From NCBI GenBank assembly GCA_019828545.1, contig JACVRA010000152.1, positions 62,001-126,000 on the forward strand: 64,000 nt of DNA. The letters run 5' to 3'. This DNA is from Paracamarosporium sp. OC-R06-R3 (Eukaryota > Ascomycota > Dothideomycetes > Pleosporales > Didymosphaeriaceae). Positions 20,794 to 32,533 of the stretch are shown here, piece by piece; position 1 is the first letter of the stretch, and each line of letters starts with the position of its first letter. The position numbers were made by a program, and so were the translations under genes. The notes beneath the pieces were generated by a model. The model was not told the DNA's origin and did no database searches. It saw nothing but the letters and a program-made list of their open reading frames with translations.

Positions 20794-22827
20794 ATGATAC
20801 TTTCGCGTTTTCGATCTAGTGTTTCGCTCATTATTCCCCTTTCGCTATTTTTATTCCATGCTGCCGTGGCGTTTGGCCCGGTCACCCCAGCAGAGGCAGA
20901 TCCACGCGTTGAATGCAATCGTCGCGACGTTCAAAGTTTGTTGCCCATTAAAAGGCATTGTCCGACGCTAACGACCTGTGATCAGTATTTCAAAGCGACA
21001 ACAAAGTATACTTGTACGGTAAGCATATACTCCACGTGGTTAATGACTCAAAATAGCGACTAATTGCAGTTATTCGCGCAGGTGGTCAGGCATGGATGAA
21101 CGAGCATTCAAATGTAAGTATTTTTTACATTTAGGTTCTAGGTGTTAGAGTATCCATCTAACTCTACTGTAGTCCAGGGTTACTAGTCAGTTGCGCAGTA
21201 TCGTATCTACACTATGCGACATTTATATTTTATAGACCATTATCTGCGAATATTCGATTTCACCACTCCACGAGATCTTAATGACAGTTCAATCCTCTCT
21301 ATCAAAGACATTCCGGGAAATATTACCATCGCCCAAAACGGCGCTTTTTGGGTCGATTCAAAGCGCGCGTATATGGTTGGGGGCGATGCCAACTACGAGA
21401 GCTGGCTCGCTCGTGATGGCAATGTCTACCAACCGAATTTTACAGATACCACGGGCGAGTCGATCTTCTCATATGATGTTGAATCTGATAAATGGGCTGT
21501 TGAGCCGGCTGTACAACCTAGTGACGGCTCTGCTGCTCGGGGTTCGTTCTGTTGCGGCTCCTTTGCCTACAACTCGCTGGCACGGAAAGCATACTTCTAC
21601 TCGGGGCTAAACGGAGACGAGGAAAACAGACTGGATCCTTTTAGGACGGCAATATATGCAAACAGCAAGAGCCAAGCGGAATATACGGGGAGTAGTGGTC
21701 TATTGACGTTCGACGCAGAGACTTTTAAATGGAGTAATGTTACTCTGGGTGCACAGGCACTTACTACAGGAGCCACAGGAATAGTAGGCGGGCGATTTGC
21801 TTTCTTGCCATCGACACAAACCGCAAACGGAGGAGTCGGAGTACTCATTGGTGGCAGAAGACGGCAGAATTCTGCAGATAATGCCTGGAATCAGTGGGAG
21901 TCCATGCGCGAGGTTCTGGTTTTCGACGCCGCCACTGGTGATTGGTACAGACAACCTACGACGGCACAAAACAACATCTATCCCGTTGGCCGCTGGCTAT
22001 TCTGTGTGGGTGCTGCTAGCGCTCCCGATAACAGCAGCCACAATATATACATGTACGGAGGCGACACAATTGGGGCTTACGATTCTGATGCACAGTCGGA
22101 TATGTGGATCCTTACTATACCCTCATTCCACTGGATACGACTCGGGGCTGATTCACCGCGTCGAAAAGCCCACAGCTGTACGACTGTCGGCCAACGTTAC
22201 ATGCTGACGTATGGTGGTATGCCAGCCTATCGGGACGGGCAAGATGCCGCTTGCGACCAGGAAAACCATGGATTACGTCTTTACGATCTGTCCAAGTTGG
22301 AGTGGACCAACCAGTACGACGGGCCTGCAGCTGCAGGCAAAAATCCATACACGGTCCCCAAAATTGTGTATGATGCTATTGGTGGCGACGAATCGGGAAG
22401 GGCTACCAAAACTGCTCCGAGCGCAGGGTTCAGCAGCACCGGATTGGCATCCTTATTCCAGAAATCAAGTGCCACGGGAACAACGGCAAGCCCTTCAGAT
22501 ACAACTGCATCGACTCCACCAAGCAAGACCAATGTAGGCGCCATCGCCGGTGGCGTGGTGGGCGGTCTTGTGATTCTGGCAATGATTCTCGCAGGTATCT
22601 TGGTCTTGCTTCGACGCAAGCGTAAGCAGCGTGAAAATAGTTCAAAGGAGTTGCAATTGGAACCGCTGGTAGAGCCCCCAGTGTACTATAAGTACGAGTT
22701 GCATCACGAAAACCGGGGAGAACTTCCAGAAACCAGGGTAGCCCATCACATTGGAAGTGAGCAGGACCAATTGCGACATGAGCTGCCTGTGATGCCACAC
22801 GAGCTCCCTGCGAGAGGTGATGCTTGA
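20794..22827 (+). CDS. Kelch-repeat protein with signal peptide and C-terminal membrane anchor
   Basis: Starts MILSRFRSSVSLIIPLSLFL, a signal peptide, followed by a Cys-containing stretch (VECNRRDVQSL). The main exon runs from about 21235 to 22827 and carries kelch blades: GAFWVDSKRAYMVGGD, YNSLARKAYFYSGLNG, FLPSTQ...GVLIGGRRR, HNIYMYGGDT, RYMLTYGGMP. A Ser/Thr-rich stalk, one membrane span (GGVVGGLVILAMILAGILVL) and a basic cytosolic tail (RRKRKQREN) follow. Thus it is a type I membrane protein with an extracellular beta-propeller; the family is common and uncharacterised in filamentous ascomycetes. Introns between 21014 and 21234 are not settled. One consistent path uses a donor near 21014, an exon ending at AAT 21112, a TAACTC...GTAG acceptor near 21171, and a 49-nt intron ending TTTTATAG at 21234. 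The usual first kelch blade appears shortened. Confidence 0.75.
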
Positions 22828-24043
22828 GTGCCATCGTAGACAGATACGTTAGAAGCGAGCATATATCTAAGTACACTAAGAATTAGCGGAGTTTCCACTG
22901 AAGCAACACAAAAATGCCACGGGACAGTGGTATTTCGCATTATGCCGCAGTAATGCAGACCGTTTCAGACGATTTTTCACACCCACGCAAGAGCCTAGCG
23001 CTCAATTGGCTGAGAGAATAACTACGCCACTAATGCCTTCTCATAGCTTGAAAAAGAGTCTGATGGAGAAGTAGAGGTGTACGCGATTTGCTTTCGGAAT
23101 GACAGCAAAAATAACATACTAGTTCCGAAGAGATTTTCCTGAATGAGCTTGAGTGATATTTCTTATTTCAAAACAACTCATTAGACAAGTCCCTTTACGT
23201 GTATCAATACGTAAAGGCAATGCAAGTGGCGTGTACATGCAGATTCAAGGAACGTCAATCTTTGGCTAGTGAAGGAAACAGATGTCAGTGGACTTTGTAA
23301 GGGTTTAGAACCAACTTGAATAATTCATAATGCGGACAACTCGTTTGCTAGCGAAGCAAATGCGCGGCCATAAAGATTTGAATCATTGAAGAGTGTAATC
23401 GATACCCCTGCTTAGATGATAATGGCGGTAAGATGATGCTAAAATCTCATTACTGAAGAGGTCCCACGTTCTAATGTGTAAGTGTTGATAGCCTATAAAA
23501 ACAGAGATCTGGAAAGAGGTGTCCTATATGGCTCCTTGAATCTAAACTCAGATGATCAATCACCTTTACTCTGAATCATTCCTCATCTCAACAACGCTCA
23601 TACAATTACTTCTCCAAAATGACCGCCATCGTTTCCTTTCTTCTGATCATGTAACTACTAACAAAAGATTCCGCCCGCTACTGCTTTGCAAAGCAAGTAT
23701 GCCTGCTCCCTCACTGCACCTAGACCAACTCCACTAATCGTCCTCGACCCTCAGCCCATCAAGTCATGCAGATGAATGTATCAGAATCACCAGCGTAATC
23801 ATCTTGATTATTTGGGCCTATAATCATGATTGACAGAGGCGGAGAGTTAAGGAAGGTGGAGGCGCAAAACTCACGGAGCACTTAACCCTCTCTTGATACT
23901 AACTTGTGCGACCCTATATCTATGAGCTCTATACACTCAACCTATCTCAAACATGCCAATGAAACTCCGGGTATACCCCAAGCGTAGTCTCGTACTATAC
24001 ACATGACTTCATTCAACCCTCTCTCTTCTATCATCCCTCATAA
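22828..24043. other. Convergent intergenic, 1.2 kb, AT-rich
   Basis: 3' flanks of the kelch (+) and SCJ1 (-) genes. It holds the inverted repeat at 23192-23217 and only small ORFs. No mobile element recognised. Confidence 0.55.
23192..23217. repeat. Inverted repeat, 9-bp perfect arms
   Basis: CCTTTACGT (23192-23200) and ACGTAAAGG (23209-23217) with an 8-nt spacer, in AT-rich intergenic DNA. Confidence 0.8.
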
Positions 24044-25448
24044 CTATAATTCATCATGCTCATCAGCACTTGGCATAACAATTGGCTCTTTAGGCCTCTC
24101 CCACTCTTCATCCAGTTGCTTTCCACTCTTCTTCCTATACTTTTCCCAAACGCCCCAGAAGTCCTTTTCCATACCCTTCTCCATCTGATCCGGCAGCACA
24201 ACCACATACTCAACATGTAGGCTACCATAAACCTCACCCGCGTTGTTTTCTAGTTCTTGGTGCCATACAGGCATGCCTTCATCGGGGATGATCTCGACTT
24301 GGTTCGGTTGCACGACTTCTCCGCGCTTGCGGGATAGTTGGACGATATGGCCGTCCAAATGTGTGATGTTGCGCGTCCAGTCACCCATCCACGCTTCCCG
24401 TAGGGACAACACCTCGCGCCAGAAGAGATCCTTGCCGCGTCTCCGGAAGAAGGTGCCATCAGTACGCTCGTGATCCTGCTGTCCATGTTGCGGATCCGTC
24501 TCAGCAAGGTGAACGATGAGGTCGCCAGCCACCCAGTCGGGGCTCTCATCTGCCTCATTCTCATACGTGATGCGCACGCCGAGCGGCATGCCCTTCTCGA
24601 TGTGTAGCTCATGCTTCTCCGGTTCGCGGACCACTCTACTGCCGCCGCAAACGGGACAAGGATGCTTGATCGTCTTACCCTGCCCATTGCACTTGTCGCA
24701 TTGGACTTGCATTTGTTGGAACAGTCCTGGCGCCAGCTGCTGTCTTTGTATCCGTGCACCACGTCCTCCACACGCGTCACATGTCTCCACATGCCCGTCT
24801 TCACTTCCCGTTCCCTCACATGCGGAGCATATGGCTTGCTTCTCGACCTCGAATTCCGTAACTCTTCCGTTATAGAAATCGCGGAGAGGCACTGCGACCC
24901 GGAGCTCCATGTTAGGACCCTGGCGCTGTCCGCCAGAATGCCCAAAGTGTCCGCTGCCACCGAAAAAGCGGCTAAAGAGGTCAAAGGGATCGTGGTGTTG
25001 GCGGGGCGAACCGCCTTGTTTATGTTGCTTTATACCTTCATGGCCATACTGATCATATATACGACGTGATTCCTCATCGATAAGAATTTCGTATGCTTCG
25101 GCAACGGCGACAAACTTTTCATGTGCGCTATCGTCTCCACTATCATGTGTTAACTTCTGTAGGATGAGGTTCGGAGTGGGGGCACAAGACGTACGGGTTC
25201 TTATCTGGGTGGAACTTCTTGCTGAGTGACCGATACGCTTTCTTGATCTCTCGCTCGCTCGCGTCTTTCTTGATACCCAGGAGCTACGTTTATGTTAGTA
25301 ACCGCCTTCCCGCACGCTTGGTTACGAAGCGTAATCTTAGACCAAGATGTGCAGCATAACCCTTCCACAAACTTACCTTGTAGAAGTCCTCAGCGCCTAG
25401 CACCCCTAGCGCAAGACATCCCAGCAGCAGTAATATCCTCAGAAGCAT
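24044..25448 (-). CDS. SCJ1: ER-lumenal DnaJ/Hsp40 co-chaperone (Scj1/DNAJB11 type)
   Basis: Three exons (25448-25377, 25283-25195, 25139-24044; introns 93 and 55 nt) give 418 aa. Residues 1-18 are a signal peptide ([18 protein letters not shown]). The J domain spans about 20-90 with HPD at 49-51 (KKFHPDKNP). A Gly/Phe/His-rich linker ([20 protein letters not shown]) follows. The zinc domain has four CxxCxGxG-type repeats ([32 protein letters not shown]), then two client-binding beta domains. The protein ends in HDEL, the ER retrieval signal. It should stimulate the ATPase of Kar2/BiP in ER folding and ERAD. It is divergent from the mitochondrial ribosomal gene at 25935 (486 bp between starts). 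Confidence 0.95.
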
Positions 25449-25934
25449 TGTGTCTAATTGCGCGGTCGGCGACTCGCGGTCGAGTACGAAGAAAGTAAAC
25501 CAGAAATTCCTTCGGAAAGAAATCTAGTCCATGAATACAACGTGAGTTTACGGGGTGACACGGCAGTGGGGCACCTGAATTATTGAAGCAATGGTAGAGA
25601 ACAAGGCGGGGCGCAGGTATTTACGTGGTGTTGGAGCTCCCGCTGGAAACCATTATCTGGCCAGTAGCTGTCGCGCGCAGCCAATCGGAGCACATCTTGG
25701 CAAAATGGCTAGGGTTCACTTTTTATGCGGAGCGCATCAATGGAGGATTAGGTTATATCACCAATTGACGACTGACACCGGGACACCTTTCACAAACGCA
25801 CCCACGCGAGTCGATCTTGTTCCCTGCTTTAATCCTACAGGAAGACACCGCGATTGACGCGCGCCCCGGCGCCGACCGACTCAGCACGCGATCGGCCTGA
25901 CCTCCCTCCTCCATCCCGTCCACGCACCTCCACA
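25449..25934. promoter_or_regulatory. Divergent promoter region, SCJ1 / mitochondrial uS17m, 486 bp
   Basis: Head-to-head arrangement. No specific factor site (for example a clear UPR element) was identified with confidence. Confidence 0.5.
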
Positions 25935-26651
25935 ATGTCGAAGTCCTTAGTAGGGAAGCCTATAGTACGCAAGCTCTTCTCGAGCTCGCAGGTCGGTGTC
26001 GTTGTATCCGCAGGCCGCATGTCGAAAGCAGTGAAGGTCCGCATAGCAGCCCAAGAATGGAATAAGAAGTTTAGAAAAGTATGGCTCTACCCGTCCTCCG
26101 TGAATCAAAGCGTAGAGTGTTAACGGTACATATAGCACTTTCCCTCTGAACAAACCTACCTCGTCGCAGACCCTAATTCGTCCCTAGTCGAAGGCGATGT
26201 CGTCCGCATCGCCTCCGGCTGGCGCACCTCTAAGAACATTCGACACGTTGTCACATCCATCGTCGCGCCTTTTGGTGAGCCCGTCGAGAACCGCCCGCCT
26301 ATCCTTACCGAAGAAGAGCGCATGGGCTTCCGGATTCGTGAGCGATTGCTCAAGGACGTGCGGGCTGCGGCCAGGGGACGGCAGACGAGCTTGCAGAGGT
26401 TGGCGGAGGCAAGGAGACAGAAGATTCAAATTCCTAGCCTAGAAGAAGCGATGGCGAACCTAACGGTAGCGGGACAAGGGGAGCAGGCCGGGAAGCATGG
26501 GAAGGGTAAGAGCGGGAGGATAGAGACTCATGGAGGTCAAGTGGGGCAGGCTGAGACTAACAAGCAGAGGAGAGTTGAAGCAGGGAGAGACACGAAGGAA
26601 GAAAGCAAGGCGGAAAAGAAGGTTAAGGACGCGAGAGTGCAGACGGCATAA
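25935..26651 (+). CDS. Mitochondrial small-subunit ribosomal protein uS17m (S17)
   Basis: Two exons (25935-26078, 26136-26651; intron 57 nt) give 219 aa. The OB-fold core is at residues 16-100: QVGVVVSAGRMSKAVKVRI, then HFPSEQTYLVADPNSSLVEG and GDVVRIASGWRTSKNIRHVV, the S17 pattern of a strand pair, basic loop and GDxVxI motif. The C-terminal half is a long basic/Gln-rich extension with helical RLAEARRQK segments, typical of fungal mitochondrial ribosomal proteins. It binds 16S-like rRNA in the mitoribosome small subunit. A start inside SKSLVGKPIVRK could also act as a mitochondrial presequence. The gene converges with CDC7 301 bp downstream. Confidence 0.85.
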
Positions 26652-26952
26652 GGGAGATTCAGAAGGGCAGTCGTGGGACAATTCTGTAGGATTAAACGTG
26701 TACAAAGAGCCGGTCGTAAACCTGCATTGGGGGTGTTTGAAATATTCGAGATGTAGCATATTTTCTGTCTTGGAAACCAATACTCGACGTGTCTATATCA
26801 TACAAGACTTGAAGGGTATCGCAATAGCAAATCCGTCCGCCATGTTAAATGCGAAGTTACAACAACTCCAGATACCTTGCCAAGACGCAGTACGCCATCC
26901 ATGCCGCTCAATGTACTGAAACCCTGCATAACCGTCGTAATCGTGCAACAAT
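26652..26952. other. Convergent intergenic, 301 bp
   Basis: 3' flanks of uS17m (+) and CDC7 (-). Nothing else seen. Confidence 0.6.
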
Positions 26953-28517
26953 TCAGACCTCGTTGAGGTCGACCATGTCATCTTCTGCTTCACTATCCTC
27001 GTATGCTTTCGTGATAAAAGGATGCCGCAATGCCTCATCCGCTGTGATGCGCCTGGCGGGATCGCACTCCAGAAGTTTATACAGAAATGCTACCGCTTCC
27101 TTTTCTTCTTCATCGAGCTCCTTCTTTGGCGCATTCTTGTCGGAGTCTGTACGGCCCGTGCACCAGAGGATGATCTTTTCAAGACTGTGACCATGTTCAC
27201 TGTAGCTTGGAATGTTGGTTTCAAAGACCTGGCCATGAAGAAGGGCAGCTTCCTTCATTTTCTTCCGTCCGAAGATGGTAGTAATCTCCAGGAGCGCGTC
27301 GATGTCGTCAGCGCTGTGGAAGAAGGGAAAGCGGCGAGTCAAGAGGGTGAGAAGTATAACGCCAGCGCTCCACATGTCGATGATGGTAGTTTGCTGTGTA
27401 CATTTCAGGAGCACCTCTGGGGCACGAAACCCTCGGGTTCCAGCGCGGTTAGCTCGACGGCTACCACGTGTGTCGTTCTTTGGGTAGCTGGTCGTCTGGT
27501 GTCCAGCCTGTTGATTCTGAGCATAGACGCTGTGGGCGACCCTGTACCGGCGTTCATCAGATGGGAGGGTGCAGTTGCACTGATGCCACTCCGTGCCTTC
27601 TCTCTCGGCGAGACCAAAGTCGACGAGGACACCGCGAGTCTGCCACTTGTTGTAGAGGAAATTTGTAGGTTTAACATCGCGGTGCAGAATTTTCTTCTGG
27701 TGCACTGCTCGCAGCGCGGTGAACAAGCTCTTCATATACAGCCGCATTTCGGATACCTTCATGTCCTTGTAATAGTCGCGAAAATCCTGGTGCTGGAAGT
27801 AGGGGAGTACGGCCACGACCTGATCTTGGTGGCGGAAGGCGGTGATCAACGGACATACCGAGTCAGAATTCTTGAGGTCGAAGAGCAACTCGAGCTCGTT
27901 GAAGATGCGAATGGGACTGCTGGTAACATATATTTTCTTGATTGCCACATAGTGGGGTCGTCGCGATGGACGTTTGGTCTTGCTTGCTGGCGACGACCAC
28001 TTGCGACGCTCGCGCTCGTCGATATCCCAGCGATTGTTGTACTTGTAATACTCCAGATCCTCAGCTTTGTATACTGTGGAGAAAGTGCCTGCACTTGTCA
28101 TGTAAGTCAAGCTGCGTGCCTGTATGAGGCGAGCCAATGGAGGGACTTGCCTTCTCCGATGCGGTTGATAATTCGGTAGCGCTTGTTGATGCCGACAAAG
28201 CTGTTCTCGAAGCGTTCGATATCCTCGGCGACCAAGTCGTCCACCTCTTCTTCCTCACTCGTGTCGACGGTGCGCCCGCTTTCCTCGAGCGGATCGGCGC
28301 TCTCGTCCAAAGTGTCTTCGGGGTCTCCACCTTTCACGTCATCGTGGTGGATGTCTACGTCCTCGTTGTGTCGCTGGAGGGATGTGCGGGCTTTGGCCAT
28401 GCTGCGCGGGCCGTGTGTTGTGTAGTGCTTCGCGCTGGGAGTCGTGCCGACACGCGCTGTGTGGACGTGTTTTGAGGTGACATCGGTCGCGCCTGCACCC
28501 TCCCGCATCTTTTCCAA
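26953..28517 (-). CDS. CDC7: CDC7-type (DDK) protein kinase
   Basis: Two exons, 28517-28151 and 28088-26953, give 500 aa. The N-terminal 110 residues are acidic and disordered. The kinase domain has the Gly loop (IGEGTFSTVYKAEDL, about 120-134), VAIKK with K173, HRDVKPTNF (D260), DFG (D279) and GTRGFRAPEVL, with the long insert between DFG and APE expected of Cdc7/Hsk1, and a WSAGVILL motif. With its Dbf4 partner it phosphorylates MCM helicase to fire replication origins. The intron (28150-28089, 62 nt) starts GCAAGT, a GC-AG intron. The only nearby GT would change the Gly loop to IGEGNAGTFS with a different acceptor. The start is shared with a 160-bp divergent promoter toward CND1. Confidence 0.93.
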
Positions 28518-28677
28518 AATAGGCTAGTTCATAACATTGCGCGCCCGCCAAACACCGCTGGCAGTGCCTGAACCGTCCCGCAACACACGCGCACAACTAG
28601 ACGCGCCGACCGCCCTTTCCTCTTTATTTCTTCTTGTTGTCTGTTTATTCTCTTCCTTTCTCACGAGCTTGCGCACC
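28518..28677. promoter_or_regulatory. Bidirectional promoter, CDC7 / condensin CND1
   Basis: Only 160 bp separate the two ATGs. It contains TTGCGCGCCC at 28537-28546 (E2F/SBF-like) and ACGCG cores at 28587 and 28601 (MCB-like), motifs known from G1/S promoters in yeasts. Motif function here is inference. Confidence 0.45.
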
Positions 28678-31600
28678 ATGGAGTCGCAGGCAGATTTCGA
28701 CATTAACGAAGCGATCAAGAACTACGATAGCGACCCCTCGGCGATAGCCACGCCTGATGCCTCCCGAGAGCTACAGGATTTCGAACATGAACCAGAGAGG
28801 CTTGGGGAGGAGGTCGCTTTGATTAACGCTGAGCTGAATGCAGTCGTCGACGCCGTTGCAGACAGCCCAGAAGCGATTACTCGCAGCACCAACTTCGACA
28901 CCCTACAATTCCTTCTCAAGTTCTCCGCCCAGATACCCGCAGCTACGCTCGGCAAGATTCTTGATCTGGTCGGGTCCGCGCTATCCACCCAGGTCGATGT
29001 CGTACACGCGGATATACAAGCACAGGATCAGGATGCCTTGAAACTGCATAAGACGCTCTTGGAGATGTACGGCTTTCTTCTCCGTTGGACCATATCGGCA
29101 GTCGAGTCGAGAGAAGCCCAGGAAAAGCCGACTACATCGGTGCCGGCAGCACGAGGTCGGGCAAAGGGTGCGAAGGCAAAGGCTACAAAAGATGGCGTAT
29201 GGGATGCATCGGCTCAGCTTGAGGCAGCTCTGGACAGAATCAGCAAAGTGTTGCGACTGGATCTTGGGCGCATTTTTGTTACGACTTCGGAGCGAGATGC
29301 GTTCATTGGCCTGCTAACAAAGCCTGTTTACCACATTTTGGAGAACTCGGAGAAGACGGGACGGATCAAAAACACGGCAATACGCAGTCACAGCTTCAGG
29401 GTACTGGGGATGGCTGTTAGAAACCACGGCCACGCATATAGTATGTTGTTTCGCGCCGCCACCATAATAAGAACGATTGCACTAACATGCGACTAGACGC
29501 TCAAATATCGATCACACAAGCTCTGTTCTTTTATAGTCATCTGTCAGAGGCAATGGCCGAGTTCTTACATATCGTTGCAATCCAGTACAACTATCCGCAG
29601 CTTACCGAAGAGGTCCTGCGTGAGGTCAGCGACAAGGAATTCAGCAGCACAGACAAGAAAGGCCCAACCTCTGTTTCTGCCTTCCTGATAAAGATCTCAG
29701 AGCTGCTTCCGGAGGTTGTTATGAAGCAGATGACGTCTCTTGCAAAACTGGTTGAGAACGAGGTATTAGATGGCCCATAACTAAGAAGGTTACTATACTG
29801 ACACCGGCGCAGTCGTACACTCTGCGTATGGCTATGATTGATGTTTGTGGAAACATGGTAATCATGATCAGCAAGCAGACTGAGGACGACCAACGTAGCG
29901 AAGGTTCCAAGCCAAAAATGGACCCTTTTCTCGACGAACTTGAAAAGAGATTCCTGGATATCAATCCGTACTGCCGTGCTCGAGTTATGCAAGTTTACGT
30001 CAAACTTTGCGATCTCGATCAAAGGCTGTCCAAGCGGCGGAAGAAGGCTGCGAAATACGCCGCGCAAAGCCTAATGGACAAGAGTAGCAACGTCCGGCGA
30101 AATGCTATCAAACTTCTTTCAAGACTAGTGGAAACCCATCCCTTCACCCTGTTTGCTGATGATCAAGGGCTGCTATCAAAAGAAAGAACAGAACGCCTTC
30201 TAGAAGACTACGATGCTCAGATCAACGCGTTGTTGCCGCCAGAACCTGAGAAGGCTACGTCAGGAGAACAGACATTAGATGAAATGATGCTGCAGGATGC
30301 AACCCAGGTGGAAGGTGCCGTCCCGGCAGAGCCTCATCACCCCAATGAGATGAGTGACGAAGAGAAAGTTGCCATCATGAAGAAGTTAGCAGAGCAAGCT
30401 GCCAACACCGAAAAGCTAGACACTCTGCAAAAGTCGAGAAAATACTATCAAGACATGTTAAAGTTCATTGAAGTTGTGGACGACGCAGCAGAAGACGTCA
30501 TGCAGCTTCTCTCAGCGAAGAACAAGAGCGAAGTCATCGAGGCAATGGACTTCTTCGTGAAGATCAACGCATATAAAATTCCTAACGCACGCAACGGCAT
30601 CCGGCGAATGCTCCGCCTCATCTGGACCAAAGGCAATAGCGATGAAGGGAAAGGCGTTCAAGCGCATCTCATAGAATGCTACAAGGACCTGTTTTTCGTT
30701 GCCGATCCCCGCTTTGATAGGGACCATACCGATGACTACATCAAGAATAACATGATCTCGCTCACGTACGGCACCACACCCGCAGAGCTCACCTCGCTCG
30801 AACAGCTATTGAGCACGATGATGAAACAAGGCATGATAAAGGACACTGTCATCCAGAAGCTATGGGCAACTTATGGATACCAGAAGAAAGCTATCTCGCG
30901 CACTATGCGCCGGGGAGCCATTATCGTACTGGGTATGCTCGCCCTTGCTAATCCTGGAATCATCGTTAAAGAAATGGAGCTCTGTCTACGCATCGGACTT
31001 GGTGAGCTCGGCCGGCGTGATCTTGGCCTGGCTCGTTATACTTGTATTGCACTTCGCCGCATCAGCTCACCACCTGGCAAGCAGTCAGACCCAACCGCTC
31101 CACCGCAGGCAGCGAAACTTCCCAATGATCACGCCGTGCTAGTAAAACTCGCTGCCATCTGCGAAATCGTTTCCGACGACAAAGAATGGTTTGGGGTAGC
31201 GGAGCAAGCTATCAGTGCCATCTATGTCCTCTCGAAACACCCCGATGTCTTGTGTTCAGAGATATTACGAAGGAAGACAAAGTATGTTTTTGCGGATCAA
31301 GCACCTTCCCGGCCTACTAGTAGCGGATCGGGCGCTGAGGAAGCCCACCAACCATCGACACCGATAGAGGTAGATGCACCTACTCCCATAGAACAACAGC
31401 CACAACCAAAGAAGCAGAACCCTGCCCTAGCACTTTCTCAGCTACTTTTCATCGTTGGACATGTCGCCATCAAGCAAATTGTCCACCTCGAGCTCTGCGA
31501 ATTAGAATTCAAGCGCCGCAAAGCTGATAAGGAACGGAAGACAGCGCCGACCCCACGACAGTCACTCGCAACCGAAAACCCAACACCAGCCAAGAAAGGT

Positions 31601-32533
31601 CGAAAGAAGTCATCCAACAAAGAGCAGACGCCAGCTGCAGAAGAGGTTGACGAACTGGAGCTCATGGCTGGCCCTTCAGAAGATGATATCACCGACCACA
31701 TTGCAGCAATTAGGGAGCGAGAGCTTCTTTATGGTCCTAATTCGCTCCTTACCAACTTCGGGCCGTTGGTGAGAGACATCTGTTTCAACAGCACTTCGTA
31801 TAATCACCCCACTCTGCTAGCTCAGGCTGCCCTCTGCCTTGCGAAGCTTATGTGTGTAAGCTCTGAGTACTGTGAGAAAAATCTGGAACTGCTCTTGACG
31901 ATGATGGATCGAAGCAAAGACCCAGTTGTGCGCAGCAACCTCGTGATTGCTCTCGCTGACATGGCTGTGTGCTTCAACCATCTCATTGATGAAAACGAGT
32001 CTCACCTGTATCGCCGTCTCAACGATGGCGATCCGTCTGTCAAGCGAACATGCCTCATGACACTCACGTTCCTTATTCTGGCTGGGCAGGTGAAGGTCAA
32101 GAGTGAATTGGCAAAAATGGCGAAGTGCATGGAGGACAGTGACGACAAGATCAAAGACATGGCGCGCATGTTCTTTACTGAGCTTGCAACTAAGGACAAC
32201 GCCATTTACAATCAATTCATAGACATGTTCAGCACGTTGAGCGCCGATACTGGTTTGGACGAGGACGCGTTCAAAAAGATCATTAAGACATTAGCGGGTT
32301 ATATTGAGAAGGTATGTATACGTTTAATCAATGGCGAGAGCCAGTGGGCTGATCAGAAACAGGACAAACATGCCAAGGTATTATCGAAGAAGTTAGCGGA
32401 CCGTTTGCCGAGGGCAGATACCGAAAAAGAATGGAACGACATTGCGTTCACATTAGGACAACTACAACACAAGGACGAGGAAATTGCAAAAGTAGTCGCT
32501 GAAGGATTCAAGGTTGTACAGGCGTCGGCATAG
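28678..32533 (+). CDS. CND1: Condensin complex subunit 1 (CAP-D2; Ycs4/Cnd1)
   Basis: Three exons (28678-29440, 29497-29762, 29813-32533; introns 56 and 50 nt) give 1249 aa, the usual size. The start MESQADFDINEAI was chosen because upstream in-frame codons to 28537 overlap the divergent promoter. The protein is a string of helical HEAT repeats. Recognisable blocks are the N-terminal condensin domain (FDTLQFLLKFSAQIPAATL), PFLDELEKRFLDINPYCRAR, the acidic/Lys linker (EEVDELELMAGPSEDDIT) and the C-terminal repeat domain (DPVVRSNLVIALADMAVCFNHL; DGDPSVKRTCLMTLTFLIL). It is the HAWK subunit bound to kleisin Brn1/Cnd2, needed for mitotic chromosome compaction. It is head-to-head with CDC7. Confidence 0.95.

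Noticed and set aside
27022..28179. 385-codon ORF on the + strand
   Set aside because: It lies exactly opposite the CDC7 kinase exon, which has all catalytic motifs; the + frame has none. It is a mirror of biased codon use.
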